Origin: Spirochaetales bacterium
Lineage (GTDB): Bacteria; Spirochaetota; GWE2-31-10; MWDO01
Assembly: GCA_017540815.1 (NCBI GenBank)
Contig: JAFYAI010000159.1
Coordinates: 1-60,693, forward strand
Length of the DNA: 60,693 nucleotides
Direction of reading: 5' to 3'
Shown: positions 45,095 through 54,433 of the stretch, one piece after another
How the letters are laid out: the number at the start of each line of letters is the position of its first letter
Position numbering within the stretch: position 1 is the stretch's first letter
The notes under the pieces: model-generated
Told to the model about the DNA's origin: nothing
What the model saw: the letters and a program-made list of their open reading frames with translations, nothing else
Database searches by the model: none
Made by a program: the position numbers and the translations under genes

Positions 45095-45442
45095 TTAGTC
45101 TTTTGTATAAGTATATGCCGTAGAACCGCCTCTAATCAGAGTCAATGAATTACCTGACAATTCATACTGCATGATCTGAGTAGGGCCGTTATCACTTTTG
45201 ATATGAATCTCATTGCAGGTACATTTTACAATCTCAAATCCTGTTAAAGAATCCAATGTTTCCTTAGTTTGTGAAGTTTTGAAATGATCATCATCTGTGA
45301 TCTGCATATAACCGGAACCACCCTGATTATCATCCAACTTCCAAATACCTACCAATGAAGTCGGTGTCCCAACCGCGGAACATGCCGACATCATCATTAC
45401 CATTGCCAAAGCGGCAGCCAACAAATTGATTATTTTTTTCAT
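45095..45442 (-). CDS. Small lipoprotein, paralog of the one at 45525
   Basis: A 115-residue predicted lipoprotein with lipobox MSAC near residues 18-21. The mature part begins SAVGTPTSLVGIWKLDDNQGG and ends GNSLTLIRGGSTAYTYTKD. It shares about half its residues, including the CTCNEI motif in the middle, with the next gene upstream. The fold looks like a small lipocalin-type barrel. Function unknown. Confidence 0.75.
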   Translation of the reverse strand: MKKIINLLAAALAMVMMMSACSAVGTPTSLVGIWKLDDNQGGSGYMQITDDDHFKTSQTKETLDSLTGFEIVKCTCNEIHIKSDNGPTQIMQYELSGNSLTLIRGGSTAYTYTKD

Positions 45443-45524
45443 TCCAGACCTCCTAATATTTGTCTTTTGAAAAATTATACACTAATGCAGCTGCGATGAT
45501 AAACCATCGCATTTTTATCTCTTT

Positions 45525-45869
45525 TTAGTCTTTAGTATAAGTATACGAAGTACCGGATGTTATGATTGTCAATGTCTTACCGGATATTTCATACTTTGAT
45601 ACCTGAGCCGGCTGATCATCGTTTTTCAGCCAGATCTCATTGCAAGTACATTTGATAATCTTAGTACCTGTTACGGAACTAAGTCCTTCCTTTGTTGATG
45701 CATACTTGACATAATCATCACTGGTTATCTCAATGTAGTTTCTTGTGCCGCCTTGATTATCATCCTCATACCAGATGCCAACCAAAGATGTCGGAGTCCC
45801 GACTTCAGAGCAGGCTACCCCCACCATGACTGTCATGACGGCAAGCCATAATCCAATAATTTTTTTCAT
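45525..45869 (-). CDS. Small lipoprotein, paralog of the one at 45095
   Basis: A 114-residue predicted lipoprotein: lipobox VAC near residue 20, then EVGTPTSLVGIWYEDDNQGG, the CTCNEIW motif and the ending SGTSYTYTKD, all nearly as in the neighbour at 45095. Its AGGAGG ribosome site and first codons are the same as those of the gene at 43696. Function unknown. Confidence 0.75.
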   Translation of the reverse strand: MKKIIGLWLAVMTVMVGVACSEVGTPTSLVGIWYEDDNQGGTRNYIEITSDDYVKYASTKEGLSSVTGTKIIKCTCNEIWLKNDDQPAQVSKYEISGKTLTIITSGTSYTYTKD

Positions 45870-45920
45870 TTTTTATCCTCCTAATATTTTATTTATATTT
45901 TATGAAAAAAAATATTCACT

Positions 45921-46709
45921 TCATATCCTCACACGCATTCCGATGCTCACGCCGTAGCCGTCGGTATAGTCTTTCGTATCGTCGTGAGTGACGGCGAGTT
46001 CCGGCATTATCTTTGATTTCATAGCCCATTCAGACAGTTTGTAATAGTAATGTCCGATCAAGCATCCGCCTGTAATCAGCTGTGCTAGCGTAATCACACC
46101 CAATATCACCAACGGCACGCAATACTGCACCATCAAACTTTCGTTGCTCGGATCCTGCCGATAGCTGTCAACCAAATAACCGACCGCAGCCATCGCACCT
46201 GCCAAAGGCACGACGGATGTCACCATCATGATAATGCCTATCGTTGGAGCGACTTTACCCATTTGCTCACGCCATAATTCAACACTGTATCCTACACGAG
46301 ACAATGTGTGCAGCCTATAAATACCGAGATACATCAGAATCGAGCCTGCAAGTAGCAACAAGTGTGCAGTCATAGGTATTGCGAAGAATGCCTGATACAT
46401 CTTTGTAAATGTCTCCATTACTCCAAGAGCCACAGTAAAACCGACCATTCCCAATCCGGCTGTAGTCAGGACACTCCCGACTGTTGTCAGAGCGATTGAG
46501 CCGCCTTTCTTACGAGATTGCCACTTCAGCGGATCGTCAGACCGGCTGTACGGCTTAACCCCGTTATGATGTTCCAGCCGCAGACCGGCATCCGGCATTC
46601 GGAATTGCACAGGATCGCCACGCATCACATTTGTATTGACCTTCGCATTAGAGAATAGCCCGCTCAGAATGGTAAATTGCAATAAAAAGCAGATTAGTAT
46701 TTTTTTCAT
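45921..46709 (-). CDS. Paralogous membrane protein, copy C
   Basis: A 262-residue protein with its own signal peptide (MKKILICFLLQFTILSGLFS), an extracytoplasmic segment, four membrane stretches near 76-96, 102-123, 153-178 and 196-220, and the shared tail GYGVSIGMRVRI. It differs from copies A and B in most of the body. It is the first gene of the cluster. Function unknown. Confidence 0.72.
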   Translation of the reverse strand: MKKILICFLLQFTILSGLFSNAKVNTNVMRGDPVQFRMPDAGLRLEHHNGVKPYSRSDDPLKWQSRKKGGSIALTTVGSVLTTAGLGMVGFTVALGVMETFTKMYQAFFAIPMTAHLLLLAGSILMYLGIYRLHTLSRVGYSVELWREQMGKVAPTIGIIMMVTSVVPLAGAMAAVGYLVDSYRQDPSNESLMVQYCVPLVILGVITLAQLITGGCLIGHYYYKLSEWAMKSKIMPELAVTHDDTKDYTDGYGVSIGMRVRI

Positions 46710-46860
46710 AGTCTATTCCTTTATTTGTTATACTCTATATCATTCTGCTCTGATGAAAAGACAGAAAGATTTGATATATATAGTAATAAGATAATGAATA
46801 AGTTTTACCTTTCATGTTAGTTTCATAATCTCAATAATTTTACATCAACAAATTATCTTG

Positions 46861-46889
46861 ATGATACTCTAATTTACTATCTATGTCAA
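46861..46889 (-). promoter_or_regulatory. Promoter in front of copy C
   Basis: TTGACA (RC of 46884-46889) and TATCAT (RC of 46861-46866) are 17 bases apart. The leader would be about 145 bases. The 293 bases between 46710 and 47002 hold no gene that I can support. Confidence 0.5.
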
Positions 46890-47002
46890 CAAAAAAAATT
46901 GGGAAGATTTGGGAAGAATAGTTCTTTATAAGTCTTGCATATCTGCCGAAGTCCGCATTTCTAATAAACAAAACCATCGATTAGCCCGATGATGTAAGAC
47001 CG

Positions 47003-48160
47003 TCACCCGACGATCTGCATAGCCAGTTTTTGTACGGCATCTATATTATCCAAAGTTACTGATGATTTATCAATAGCATTGTCCGCATCGAAACATTCCA
47101 ATGCACGCTCCATACCGCTCTCGATGTCTGTGAATCGGATAGTGCCTGCCAAGAATTTCGCGACAAGGCATTCATTGACACTGTTATAAAACGCTGTCCA
47201 CAGTCCGCCTCTCCTACCGACTTCGTAAGCAAATGCCAGCATACGGAACTTATCCATATCGATCGGCTGCATCTCCAGCATAAGGCCTTTGGTCAGATCA
47301 AGCCTGTTATACTCATTCCGGCGAATGTCAGGATAGAACAGACTGTTCTGTATCGGCAGAGACATATCCTTCGGACCGATCTGTGCATATATCTCACCGT
47401 CAGCCATCTCTATCATACTGTGGATAAGCGACTGCGGATGGACAAGCACCGAGATCCTGTCATAGTCCAAGTCAAACAGTTTATTGGCCTCGATGACCTC
47501 CAGCCCCTTATTAGCCATCGTCGCAGAGTCTATCGAGATCTTGCGGCCCATACTCCAAGTCGGGTGCGACAATGCCTCCTCGACAGTTATATCGCACCAT
47601 GTCGCTTTAGCACGCTGCCGAAACGGTCCGCCGCTTGCAGTGATGATGATGCGGCTCAGCTCACTTCGGTTTTTATCACGCAGCAGCTGAAATATCGCAG
47701 AATGTTCCGAATCGACCGGGATTATCCTGCCGCCGTTATCGGCTGACAGTTTCTTCAGAATATCGCCGCCGCAGACCATACTCTCTTTGTTGGCAAGTGC
47801 CAGATCCGTGCCGGATGAGAGTGTCCATACAGACGGCAGCAGCCCTGCCTGACCGGCGACTGCATTGAGCACAATATCACTCTGTCTGTCGGAGCATATC
47901 TGCTGCAATCCTTCGCTGCCTGATACTATCACAGTATCGCCGTATTGTGCCGACGATGCTCCGAAATGTGCTCTGCAGGCATCGGCATCAGTGACGACTG
48001 CAATCTCAGGATGACACTGATCAAGGACAGACAGCATTGACTGTATGCTGTGATTGACTGATACAGCATGGATGTGCAGCTCGTCTTTGAAATTGCGATA
48101 AACATTTAATGCGGAGCGTCCGATAGATCCGGTCACTCCAAGTATTGTTATATTTCTCAT
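47003..48160 (-). CDS. dxr: 1-deoxy-D-xylulose 5-phosphate reductoisomerase Dxr
   Basis: A 385-residue enzyme that makes methylerythritol 4-phosphate for isoprenoids with NADPH. The nucleotide-binding start ILGVTGSIG, the ALANKESMVCGG motif, the metal and substrate residues in PVDSEHSAIFQ, and the DSATMANKGLEVIEA segment are all present. It overlaps the end of the EIIA-like gene by four bases. Confidence 0.95.
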   Translation of the reverse strand: MRNITILGVTGSIGRSALNVYRNFKDELHIHAVSVNHSIQSMLSVLDQCHPEIAVVTDADACRAHFGASSAQYGDTVIVSGSEGLQQICSDRQSDIVLNAVAGQAGLLPSVWTLSSGTDLALANKESMVCGGDILKKLSADNGGRIIPVDSEHSAIFQLLRDKNRSELSRIIITASGGPFRQRAKATWCDITVEEALSHPTWSMGRKISIDSATMANKGLEVIEANKLFDLDYDRISVLVHPQSLIHSMIEMADGEIYAQIGPKDMSLPIQNSLFYPDIRRNEYNRLDLTKGLMLEMQPIDMDKFRMLAFAYEVGRRGGLWTAFYNSVNECLVAKFLAGTIRFTDIESGMERALECFDADNAIDKSSVTLDNIDAVQKLAMQIVG

Positions 48161-48621
48161 GATTTATCTGCGAAATAAGACCTCATTATCTCTAATATAT
48201 CATTCGGTGTGTTGGCAGCCAAGATCTTCTCACGCTCGGAACTCTTCTTCCAGAACAGAACTATCTGTGACAGCAGATTAAGATACTGTTTATGTGAGTC
48301 CTCCGGCGAGCCGATCATAATTGCGAAATGAACCGGGCTGTCATCAATAGATCTCCATTCTACGCCGTTCTTGACAAGCACGGCTGCCGCAACGAAATCA
48401 TGCACGCTGTCATGTCTGGCATGCGGCACTGCCAATCCAAGTCCGATACCTGTGCTGACGATCTTCTCACGATCAGTAATCGCCTTGCAAAACGACTGAT
48501 AATCCCCCACCTTCTCGGACGGCTTAACCAACTCCAGCAGCGTATCGATAACTTCGCTGTATGACTCCGAGTCAAGCACTACGATATTATTCTCATTCAG
48601 CAAATCAAGAATTTTTATCAA
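48157..48621 (-). CDS. PTS EIIA (PtsN-like) domain protein
   Basis: A 154-residue single-domain protein of the fructose/nitrogen-type EIIA group. The phospho-accepting His is in LGLAVPHARHDSV near residue 64-68. The protein would take phosphate from a phosphocarrier and probably regulate rather than transport, since no EIIB or EIIC is near. The start is TTG 48621, with GGAGG exactly six bases upstream (48628-48632); the upstream ATG codons at 48636 and 48642 have no such site. Confidence 0.82.
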   Translation of the reverse strand: MIKILDLLNENNIVVLDSESYSEVIDTLLELVKPSEKVGDYQSFCKAITDREKIVSTGIGLGLAVPHARHDSVHDFVAAAVLVKNGVEWRSIDDSPVHFAIMIGSPEDSHKQYLNLLSQIVLFWKKSSEREKILAANTPNDILEIMRSYFADKS

Positions 48622-48638
48622 CTGATTCCTCCACATTA

Positions 48639-51077
48639 TCACTGAAAAAATTTTTCATCTATTACTATCTTATCGCCTTTTTTTATCTCACCGGAAATAA
48701 TCTGCAGACTGAGCGGATTCTCGATGTAATTCTCAATAACTCTCCGCAGCGGTCTCGCACCAAACTCTGCCGAATACCCCAACTCAGAGATCTTATCCTT
48801 CGCCTCGTCAGTGATCTCCAGCTCGTAACCGGACTCTTCGACTTTCTTCCTCAGTTTACCGATCATCAGATCGGCAATATCCCTTATATGATCCTGCTCC
48901 AGCGGATGGAATACGATTATATCATCGATACGATTAAGGAACTCCGGCTTGAAGAACTTCTTCGTCTCTTCCATTATCTTCTCTTTGATAAGTTCGTAAT
49001 TCTTCTCACTTGAAGTCTCTTCGGAGAAACCTATACGCTTGTTATTATCGAAAATGTGTGACGAACCGAGGTTGGATGTGCCGATAATGATCGCATTGCG
49101 GAAACTTACTGTGTTGCCCTGACTGTCGGTAAGCCGCCCTTCGTCGAATATCTGCAGCAGTATGTCATAGACATCTTCGTTAGCCTTCTCCAGCTCGTCA
49201 AGCAGCACGATAGAATACGGAGATCGGCGAATCCGCTCCGTCAGCTGACCGCCTTCATCATAGCCGACATATCCCGGCGGAGAGCCGATCATCCTCGCTA
49301 CGCTTTGTTTCTCCATATATTCAGACATATCCAGCCGGATGATCTTATTCTCATCATCGAAGAGGAACTCAGCCAATGCCTTAGCCAACTCTGTCTTACC
49401 CACACCGGTCGGCCCTAAGAACAGGAATGCCCCGATAGGACGATTAGCGTCTTTTAAGCCGACGCGGTTACGGCGGATCGCATTGGACACCGCAGTGATC
49501 GGATCATTCTGCCCGATAATCCGCTGGTGCAGGCGGTTCTCCATATTACGCAGCTTCACAGACTCTGTTTCGACTATTTTATTGACAGGGATACCGCTGG
49601 ATCGGCTGATAACCGCTGCGATGTCTTCTTCGGTCACGATGTTGCTCTTCTCGGCAAGCTCTCTGTCCCAGTCGGACTTCTTCTGATTGAGCCGGGCATC
49701 GAGATCATTGATCTTATTCTGAATGGCGATAACATTCTCAAATGCGTTAGACACAAATGCCCCGTTCTGCTCACGGCGAAGTGACTTCTTGGCATTCTCC
49801 AGTTCCTGTATATCAGGCGGGATCGTGATCATCTGCAGATGCCTCTTAGCCCCAGCCTCATCCATCAGGTCTATCGCTTTATCCGGCAGGTATCTGTCAT
49901 TCACATAACGGTTGCTCATCGTAGCTGCTGCTTTAAGTGCCTCATCGGAGTACACAACATTGTGATGAGCCTCATACTTGCCTTTGATGCCTTTCAATAT
50001 ACACACTGTCTCATCAACTGTCGGCTCATCGACTTTGAGCGGCTGAAATCTCCTCGCAAGAGTCTTCTCTTTCTCGATAGTCTTCTTATACAACTCCGTC
50101 GAAGTCGTCCCGATAAGCTGTATCTCACCTCTGGCAATGACAGGAGACAGCATATCGATAGCACGCATTGTGCCATTGCCGCCTGCATCGACAAGAGAGT
50201 GTATATCATCGATAAATGCGATAGTCCGCCCAAATGTATTGACAAGCGAATCTATAACATTCTTCATGCGTTCTTCGTATTCTCCTTTAAACTTCGCCCC
50301 TGCAACGATGCGGGCCATATCGAGCTGCAGGACTTTGCGATGCAGCAATGTCTCAGGGACTTTCGATGCGGCGATACGCTGAGCCAACCCCTCAACGAGT
50401 GCAGTCTTACCAACACCCGGCTGCCCTATAATGATAGGATTATTCTTAGTGCGGCGAGCCAATATCTCGATAATGCGGCTGATCTCTTCGTCACGGCCTA
50501 CAACCGGATCGAGTTTATCAGACTGAGCCATCTCCACCAGATCCTTGCCATATACCTTGAGCATATCTTCTTTCGACTCGGCATCCTTGCTGTTAATGGG
50601 AACGCCATTGCGGATCTTGGCACAGTTATCATAGACTTCCGCATAGCGAAGTCCGCACTGATTGAGATATTCACAGCCGGGCTGAATGGTAGGATTGAAA
50701 AATGCCAAGAACAGGCTGCCTGTCGAGATAAACTTATCTCCGAGTTTGCGTGTCTCATCAAGAGCTATCTCAAACAGCTGTTCTATCTCAGGGCTGAGCA
50801 GGATATTGATACTGTCAGCATTGTAATCGATAGTTTCATCGGAGTTCTGAGGCTGATTTTTATAGATGCGATCCGAGATAGTCTCACTGAGTTTGGCAGA
50901 GTCTTCGCTTATCTCATCAAGAATGCGAGTGACCATCGTTTCTTCCTGCTCCAGCAGTCCAAGCAAAATGAAATCCGGCGTGAAGACATTCTGCCTCATA
51001 TTAGCCAGTTCCATCGTGCCGATATTAATAGCTTGGATCACCTTCTCCGTACAGATTCGCAGATATTTCTGAAACAT
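48639..51077 (-). CDS. clpC: ATP-dependent Clp protease ATPase subunit ClpC
   Basis: An 812-residue AAA+ unfoldase. It has the N-terminal Clp repeat domain, a first ATPase domain with GQPGVGKT near residue 220, a short middle domain near 420-470 (shorter than in ClpB), and a second ATPase domain with GPTGVGKTE and the [12 protein letters not shown] pore loop. The true start is ATG 51077 (GAGG upstream); the frame stays open into the tmRNA gene and would give a false longer protein. Partners ClpP and SmpB are outside the window. Confidence 0.9.
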   Translation of the reverse strand: MFQKYLRICTEKVIQAINIGTMELANMRQNVFTPDFILLGLLEQEETMVTRILDEISEDSAKLSETISDRIYKNQPQNSDETIDYNADSINILLSPEIEQLFEIALDETRKLGDKFISTGSLFLAFFNPTIQPGCEYLNQCGLRYAEVYDNCAKIRNGVPINSKDAESKEDMLKVYGKDLVEMAQSDKLDPVVGRDEEISRIIEILARRTKNNPIIIGQPGVGKTALVEGLAQRIAASKVPETLLHRKVLQLDMARIVAGAKFKGEYEERMKNVIDSLVNTFGRTIAFIDDIHSLVDAGGNGTMRAIDMLSPVIARGEIQLIGTTSTELYKKTIEKEKTLARRFQPLKVDEPTVDETVCILKGIKGKYEAHHNVVYSDEALKAAATMSNRYVNDRYLPDKAIDLMDEAGAKRHLQMITIPPDIQELENAKKSLRREQNGAFVSNAFENVIAIQNKINDLDARLNQKKSDWDRELAEKSNIVTEEDIAAVISRSSGIPVNKIVETESVKLRNMENRLHQRIIGQNDPITAVSNAIRRNRVGLKDANRPIGAFLFLGPTGVGKTELAKALAEFLFDDENKIIRLDMSEYMEKQSVARMIGSPPGYVGYDEGGQLTERIRRSPYSIVLLDELEKANEDVYDILLQIFDEGRLTDSQGNTVSFRNAIIIGTSNLGSSHIFDNNKRIGFSEETSSEKNYELIKEKIMEETKKFFKPEFLNRIDDIIVFHPLEQDHIRDIADLMIGKLRKKVEESGYELEITDEAKDKISELGYSAEFGARPLRRVIENYIENPLSLQIISGEIKKGDKIVIDEKFFQ

Positions 51078-51110
51078 ACCAGCCTCAATTCTCGAAAAAT
51101 CAAAAAAAAT

Positions 51111-51457
51111 TGGAGATGGCGGGAGTCGAACCCGCGTCTTACAATCAGCACCTGTGCCCGGATTACATGCATAATCATTTGTCAGATCTTTCGATGCGTA
51201 CTTGTCAAATGATAACCATATACGCATCGGCATCCTTTAAAAAATTCAGCAGAACTTAAAGGCATCGCTCTGCCTATTCCCATTTGATCAACGGTCATCC
51301 TTCGTAGTATGGGACGGACTCCTCCGGCGACCGTGGCAGTTAGGCTGCCATTGCAAAATTAGGTTTTGCGTTTATTGTTTGCGGATTTTGAAATGGTCCC
51401 GCACCATTGCATGCGTGCTCCAAGTCCTACAATTACAATCGAACCCGGTGCATCCCC
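51111..51457 (-). ncRNA. ssrA: tmRNA (transfer-messenger RNA)
   Basis: A 347-base RNA that rescues stalled ribosomes. The 5' end GGGGATG pairs with CATCTCC near the 3' end (one G-U pair) as the acceptor stem, and the T arm with GGTTCGACTCC is complete; CCA is not encoded. The tag reading frame lies at 51340-51369, starts at GCA and reads AKPNFAMAA then TAA. The acceptor is followed by eight T residues, which end transcription. It lies 33 bases before clpC on the same strand. Confidence 0.93.
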
Positions 51458-51464
51458 TTTATTT

Positions 51465-51493
51465 AGAATAATATTTTATACCATATTTGCAAA
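51465..51493 (-). promoter_or_regulatory. Possible tmRNA promoter
   Basis: TTTGCA (RC of 51488-51493) and TATTCT (RC of 51465-51470) are 17 bases apart, the -10 box seven bases from the tmRNA 5' end. A TATAAA at 51475-51480 is a second candidate. Confidence 0.4.
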
Positions 51494-51521
51494 AAAAACA
51501 AGTAAATTATAAAAAATTTAT

Positions 51522-52607
51522 TTATACCGAAGTTTTTTCACAAACAACGATATTATTATTAAGACGGAAATAGAATGAGTCACCATCAAACGGACCGAGA
51601 TTATCAACAGGCATATTGAACTCACGGTAGTAATACTTCACACCGGTCGGAGAATACAGATTAAGATAATAAATATCATTATCCGCTTTACTCTCACTGC
51701 TCAAGATAAGGACATTGCCCTGCCTGTCGAATTTCGCATCGCACATCTGCCCTGAGAAGCCGAATTTATATGTCTTGTTTTTCTTCATATTAAAGCGATT
51801 AACACTGCCGTCGCCCTCATAATAGAAGTTATCCTTATCCATATACATCATCACAACATGCGGGAAGTTAGTCACAGTCTCAAACTTATACTGCTGAGTT
51901 CCTGTTTTGAGTGAAAATATCTCCATAACCTCCGGCTGCATACCTGAGCATATAGCGAAACGCTCATTATCATGACTAAGGATACTCGTCTTCGCAAAAT
52001 TGATCGTCGAATAATGAGAATCAGTTCCCTGAACAACATCTCCTGCCGCCGAATAAACAGTTGTATTGCCGCTCATATCAGAAACAATCGTCCAACCTTC
52101 TGCATTGCCGCCGATCGTTGTGATCATCGATGAGCCATTCTTATCATCAAACAGACGCTCACCGTTAAGCGAATACTTGCAGAATCCGAACCCGTCCGGC
52201 TGCAGTCCGTAGAAATACGGCAGATCATCAGCAAAATACGGGATCTTAGTAGTTGCAACAGAACATATCGACCGTCCTGCATTGGAGAAAACAAACTTAG
52301 ATGTTTTATCCTCACGGTATGTCACATAGGCATACATATTCGCTGTCAGATACTCGCCTGTAGGACAGGTATATTGCCAAACCATCTGCCCGTCATCGGT
52401 ATTGAAATACCCGACACTGTTATCAGTGAAATAATATCCATTCGGTGTACCTGTATATCGATCGACTGTATTGTCATTATCGAATACAACACTAAACGCC
52501 CGTCTGATCTCGAAATAATCAGCATCATGAATCCTTACAGGGATGAGGAATGAATAAATCGAAATCATTAATGATAGAAATAAAAACATCAATATAAACT
52601 TCTTCAT
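51522..52607 (-). CDS. Exported beta-propeller-like protein
   Basis: A 361-residue protein with an N-terminal signal or anchor segment (4-22). The body is made of repeated four-stranded units with motifs such as GYFNTDDGQMVWQY, GNTTVYSAAGDVV and GNVLILSS, as in PQQ- or WD40-type beta-propellers. It is probably periplasmic; the ligand is unknown. The ATG lies six bases after TATAAT and has no ribosome binding site. Confidence 0.72.
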   Translation of the reverse strand: MKKFILMFLFLSLMISIYSFLIPVRIHDADYFEIRRAFSVVFDNDNTVDRYTGTPNGYYFTDNSVGYFNTDDGQMVWQYTCPTGEYLTANMYAYVTYREDKTSKFVFSNAGRSICSVATTKIPYFADDLPYFYGLQPDGFGFCKYSLNGERLFDDKNGSSMITTIGGNAEGWTIVSDMSGNTTVYSAAGDVVQGTDSHYSTINFAKTSILSHDNERFAICSGMQPEVMEIFSLKTGTQQYKFETVTNFPHVVMMYMDKDNFYYEGDGSVNRFNMKKNKTYKFGFSGQMCDAKFDRQGNVLILSSESKADNDIYYLNLYSPTGVKYYYREFNMPVDNLGPFDGDSFYFRLNNNIVVCEKTSV

Positions 52608-52613
52608 ATTCTC

Positions 52614-52642
52614 ATTATATAATAATTTTAGTCAATAGTCAA
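52614..52642 (-). promoter_or_regulatory. Leaderless promoter of the beta-propeller gene
   Basis: TTGACT (RC of 52637-52642) and TATAAT (RC of 52614-52619) are 17 bases apart; six bases follow before the ATG at 52607. Confidence 0.65.
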
Positions 52643-52651
52643 AATATTTTT

Positions 52652-53494
52652 TTAATAATTTCGATATTCACCATTACTTAACTTTTCATTGTCATAAGGC
52701 TGATACTTATCACCCCATTCTGCACCCATTGCCAATCCGTAATGCACCGTCATCGCTCTCAGCCGCTGAGCAAATGTTGTCGGACTGAGTTTCTTCAGAG
52801 CAAGCTCTATCCGAATGCGGATAGGATTAGCAGTATAATAGAAGAACCCCTTATGCTCAGCAGAATACATCAGATATGTGATCGACTTAAACTCACCCTT
52901 GCGATTGATCGGCACAAGATATGCCATACCTACGACATTGGAGTTAATCATAATAATATCATCGCCGTCGAACCACACATCACTCTGATAGAATGTGCGG
53001 CCGAATCGATTGTCCTTCTGACTGAAATAATTCGTCACATGAGACTCAAGTTTATCATACTTTGCAGGAGCAGCCTTGATATGGTTGGTCGCACTTTTCA
53101 TCCGATAAGCATCCTCTATCAGCACAAGTATCTCATCGACCTTGCGCGAGTAATACTTCGCTCCTTTCAGACTCTCAAAGTCAGTCAGGATATTAAGCAG
53201 TTTGAGCTTATTCTCATCATTCAGCTCAAATGGGATAAAAGCCTTCTCATCGCATATCATCTCCCAATCGGTATAGCCGCCTGCATCATAACTCGTCGCA
53301 GGTATCGTCATCGTCAGGTCGGTATTCTCACCCCATGCGTTGCCTGCTATACACATCCTGGATATGATCTCACCGTCAAGCACACGCTGCATCTGCTCCG
53401 GCGTAAAAAACATCTCCGGCACAGGCTTGCCGGTCTGTGAGAATGCGGCAAATGCGGAAAACACTATCATAATCGCAATAAATAATTTCTTCAT
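52652..53494 (-). CDS. Exported protein of unknown function
   Basis: A 280-residue protein with a signal peptide (2-19, cleavage after AFS). The mature part is alpha/beta; conserved-looking stretches are FFTPEQMQRVLDGEI, TFYQSDVWFDGDDIIM and RLRAMTVHYG. It may belong to a treponeme-specific DUF family, but I cannot name it with certainty. GAGAGG precedes the ATG. Confidence 0.7.
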   Translation of the reverse strand: MKKLFIAIMIVFSAFAAFSQTGKPVPEMFFTPEQMQRVLDGEIISRMCIAGNAWGENTDLTMTIPATSYDAGGYTDWEMICDEKAFIPFELNDENKLKLLNILTDFESLKGAKYYSRKVDEILVLIEDAYRMKSATNHIKAAPAKYDKLESHVTNYFSQKDNRFGRTFYQSDVWFDGDDIIMINSNVVGMAYLVPINRKGEFKSITYLMYSAEHKGFFYYTANPIRIRIELALKKLSPTTFAQRLRAMTVHYGLAMGAEWGDKYQPYDNEKLSNGEYRNY

Positions 53495-53643
53495 AGAATA
53501 AACCTCTCTTTGTCATACTGAATACATTTCAGCATCTTTAATATAACAATAACATAAAAACAAAAATTTTTCTACATTTTTTTATTGAATTTTATGACAC
53601 GAAAAGACGAAATTTTCTATAACTAATTCTCAGGGAAAAATTT

Positions 53644-54360
53644 ATGAAGCATTTTTTGACATTGATTTTGACATTCTGCTGTGCGGTGATACTGAATGCC
53701 GAATCTTACAAATATCACACAATCAAAGACGGGGAGACTCTGTGGCGGATCAGCAAAAATTACAATATAGCCATGGACAAACTCTGCGAAGTCAATAAGA
53801 TTAAAGATGCGACGAAAGTAAAGCAGGGCACAACGCTGAAGATCCCTGTCGAAGATAAGACCGCCGCAGGCAAGACGAAAACAGCAGCTCAAACATCAGC
53901 TAAACCGGCGGCGGATAAGCCGGCTCAGACAAAAACTGCTGCGGCTGCAGCGGGCAGCAAAACAGCCTCGAAAGGTTCTGCCAAAGCCGTGGATCTGCAG
54001 ATCCCGATGAACGGAAGTGTCAAGCCGTTTATCACTCCGAATACAAAAGGCATTATCATATTCCAAAATGAATCCCTGTCAAAAAATGTTGTCTCTTCGG
54101 ATGCCGGCACCGTAAGCTATGTCAACGACCTGCCCGGTTACGGACTAAGCGTGCTCATCAAGCATCCCAATAATGTAGTAAGCGTGTACTCCGGTTTCTC
54201 CGGTGTGACAGTCAAACAGGGTGACAGCGTTAAGCGGGGACAGTTCATCGGAAGTGCCGGTCGCCTCGCAAAATATGATAAAGTCGGGATCCTTTTCTCT
54301 GTCCAGAAAAATCAGGAATATCTCAAATACGATGCCGGCTCAGGTAAATTTGTAGAGTAA
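53644..54360 (+). CDS. LysM protein with degenerate LytM (M23) domain
   Basis: A 238-residue exported protein: signal peptide (1-19), one LysM domain (about 24-68, YHTIKDGETLWRISKNYNIA), an Ala/Lys/Thr-rich linker, and a C-terminal LytM fold (about 120-238). The two zinc-binding motifs of active LytM proteins are lost: the first reads NTKGIIIF instead of HxGxDF and the last VGILFSVQKN instead of HFE-type. It should therefore bind peptidoglycan but not cut it, like the EnvC/NlpD activators. It is convergent with the permease-kinase gene. Confidence 0.82.
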   Translation: MKHFLTLILTFCCAVILNAESYKYHTIKDGETLWRISKNYNIAMDKLCEVNKIKDATKVKQGTTLKIPVEDKTAAGKTKTAAQTSAKPAADKPAQTKTAAAAAGSKTASKGSAKAVDLQIPMNGSVKPFITPNTKGIIIFQNESLSKNVVSSDAGTVSYVNDLPGYGLSVLIKHPNNVVSVYSGFSGVTVKQGDSVKRGQFIGSAGRLAKYDKVGILFSVQKNQEYLKYDAGSGKFVE

Positions 54361-54372
54361 CGATAAAAGCAA

Positions 54373-54418
54373 AAAAAATCTGTCTGATTTTGTCGCATCA
54401 AAATCAGACAGATTTTTT
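54373..54418. terminator. Bidirectional terminator
   Basis: A 20-bp perfect stem (54373-54392 with 54399-54418) around TCGCAT, A-tract left and T-tract right, lies between the convergent genes at 53644 and 54434. Confidence 0.9.
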
Positions 54419-54433
54419 ATTTTGTTTTATTAC

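Noticed and set aside
45491..45515. Hairpin GCGATG/CATCGC before the lipoprotein gene at 45525 ends
   Set aside because: Its T-run lies on the plus strand, where no gene ends; it does not fit as a terminator for the minus-strand gene.
49839..51212. Open frame of 457 codons opposite clpC
   Set aside because: It is antisense to clpC and to the tmRNA, with codon use and composition of a shadow frame.
51078..51233. N-terminal extension of ClpC by 52 residues
   Set aside because: The extension is the 3' part of the tmRNA gene read as protein; the Clp N-domain starts at ATG 51077 with a ribosome binding site.
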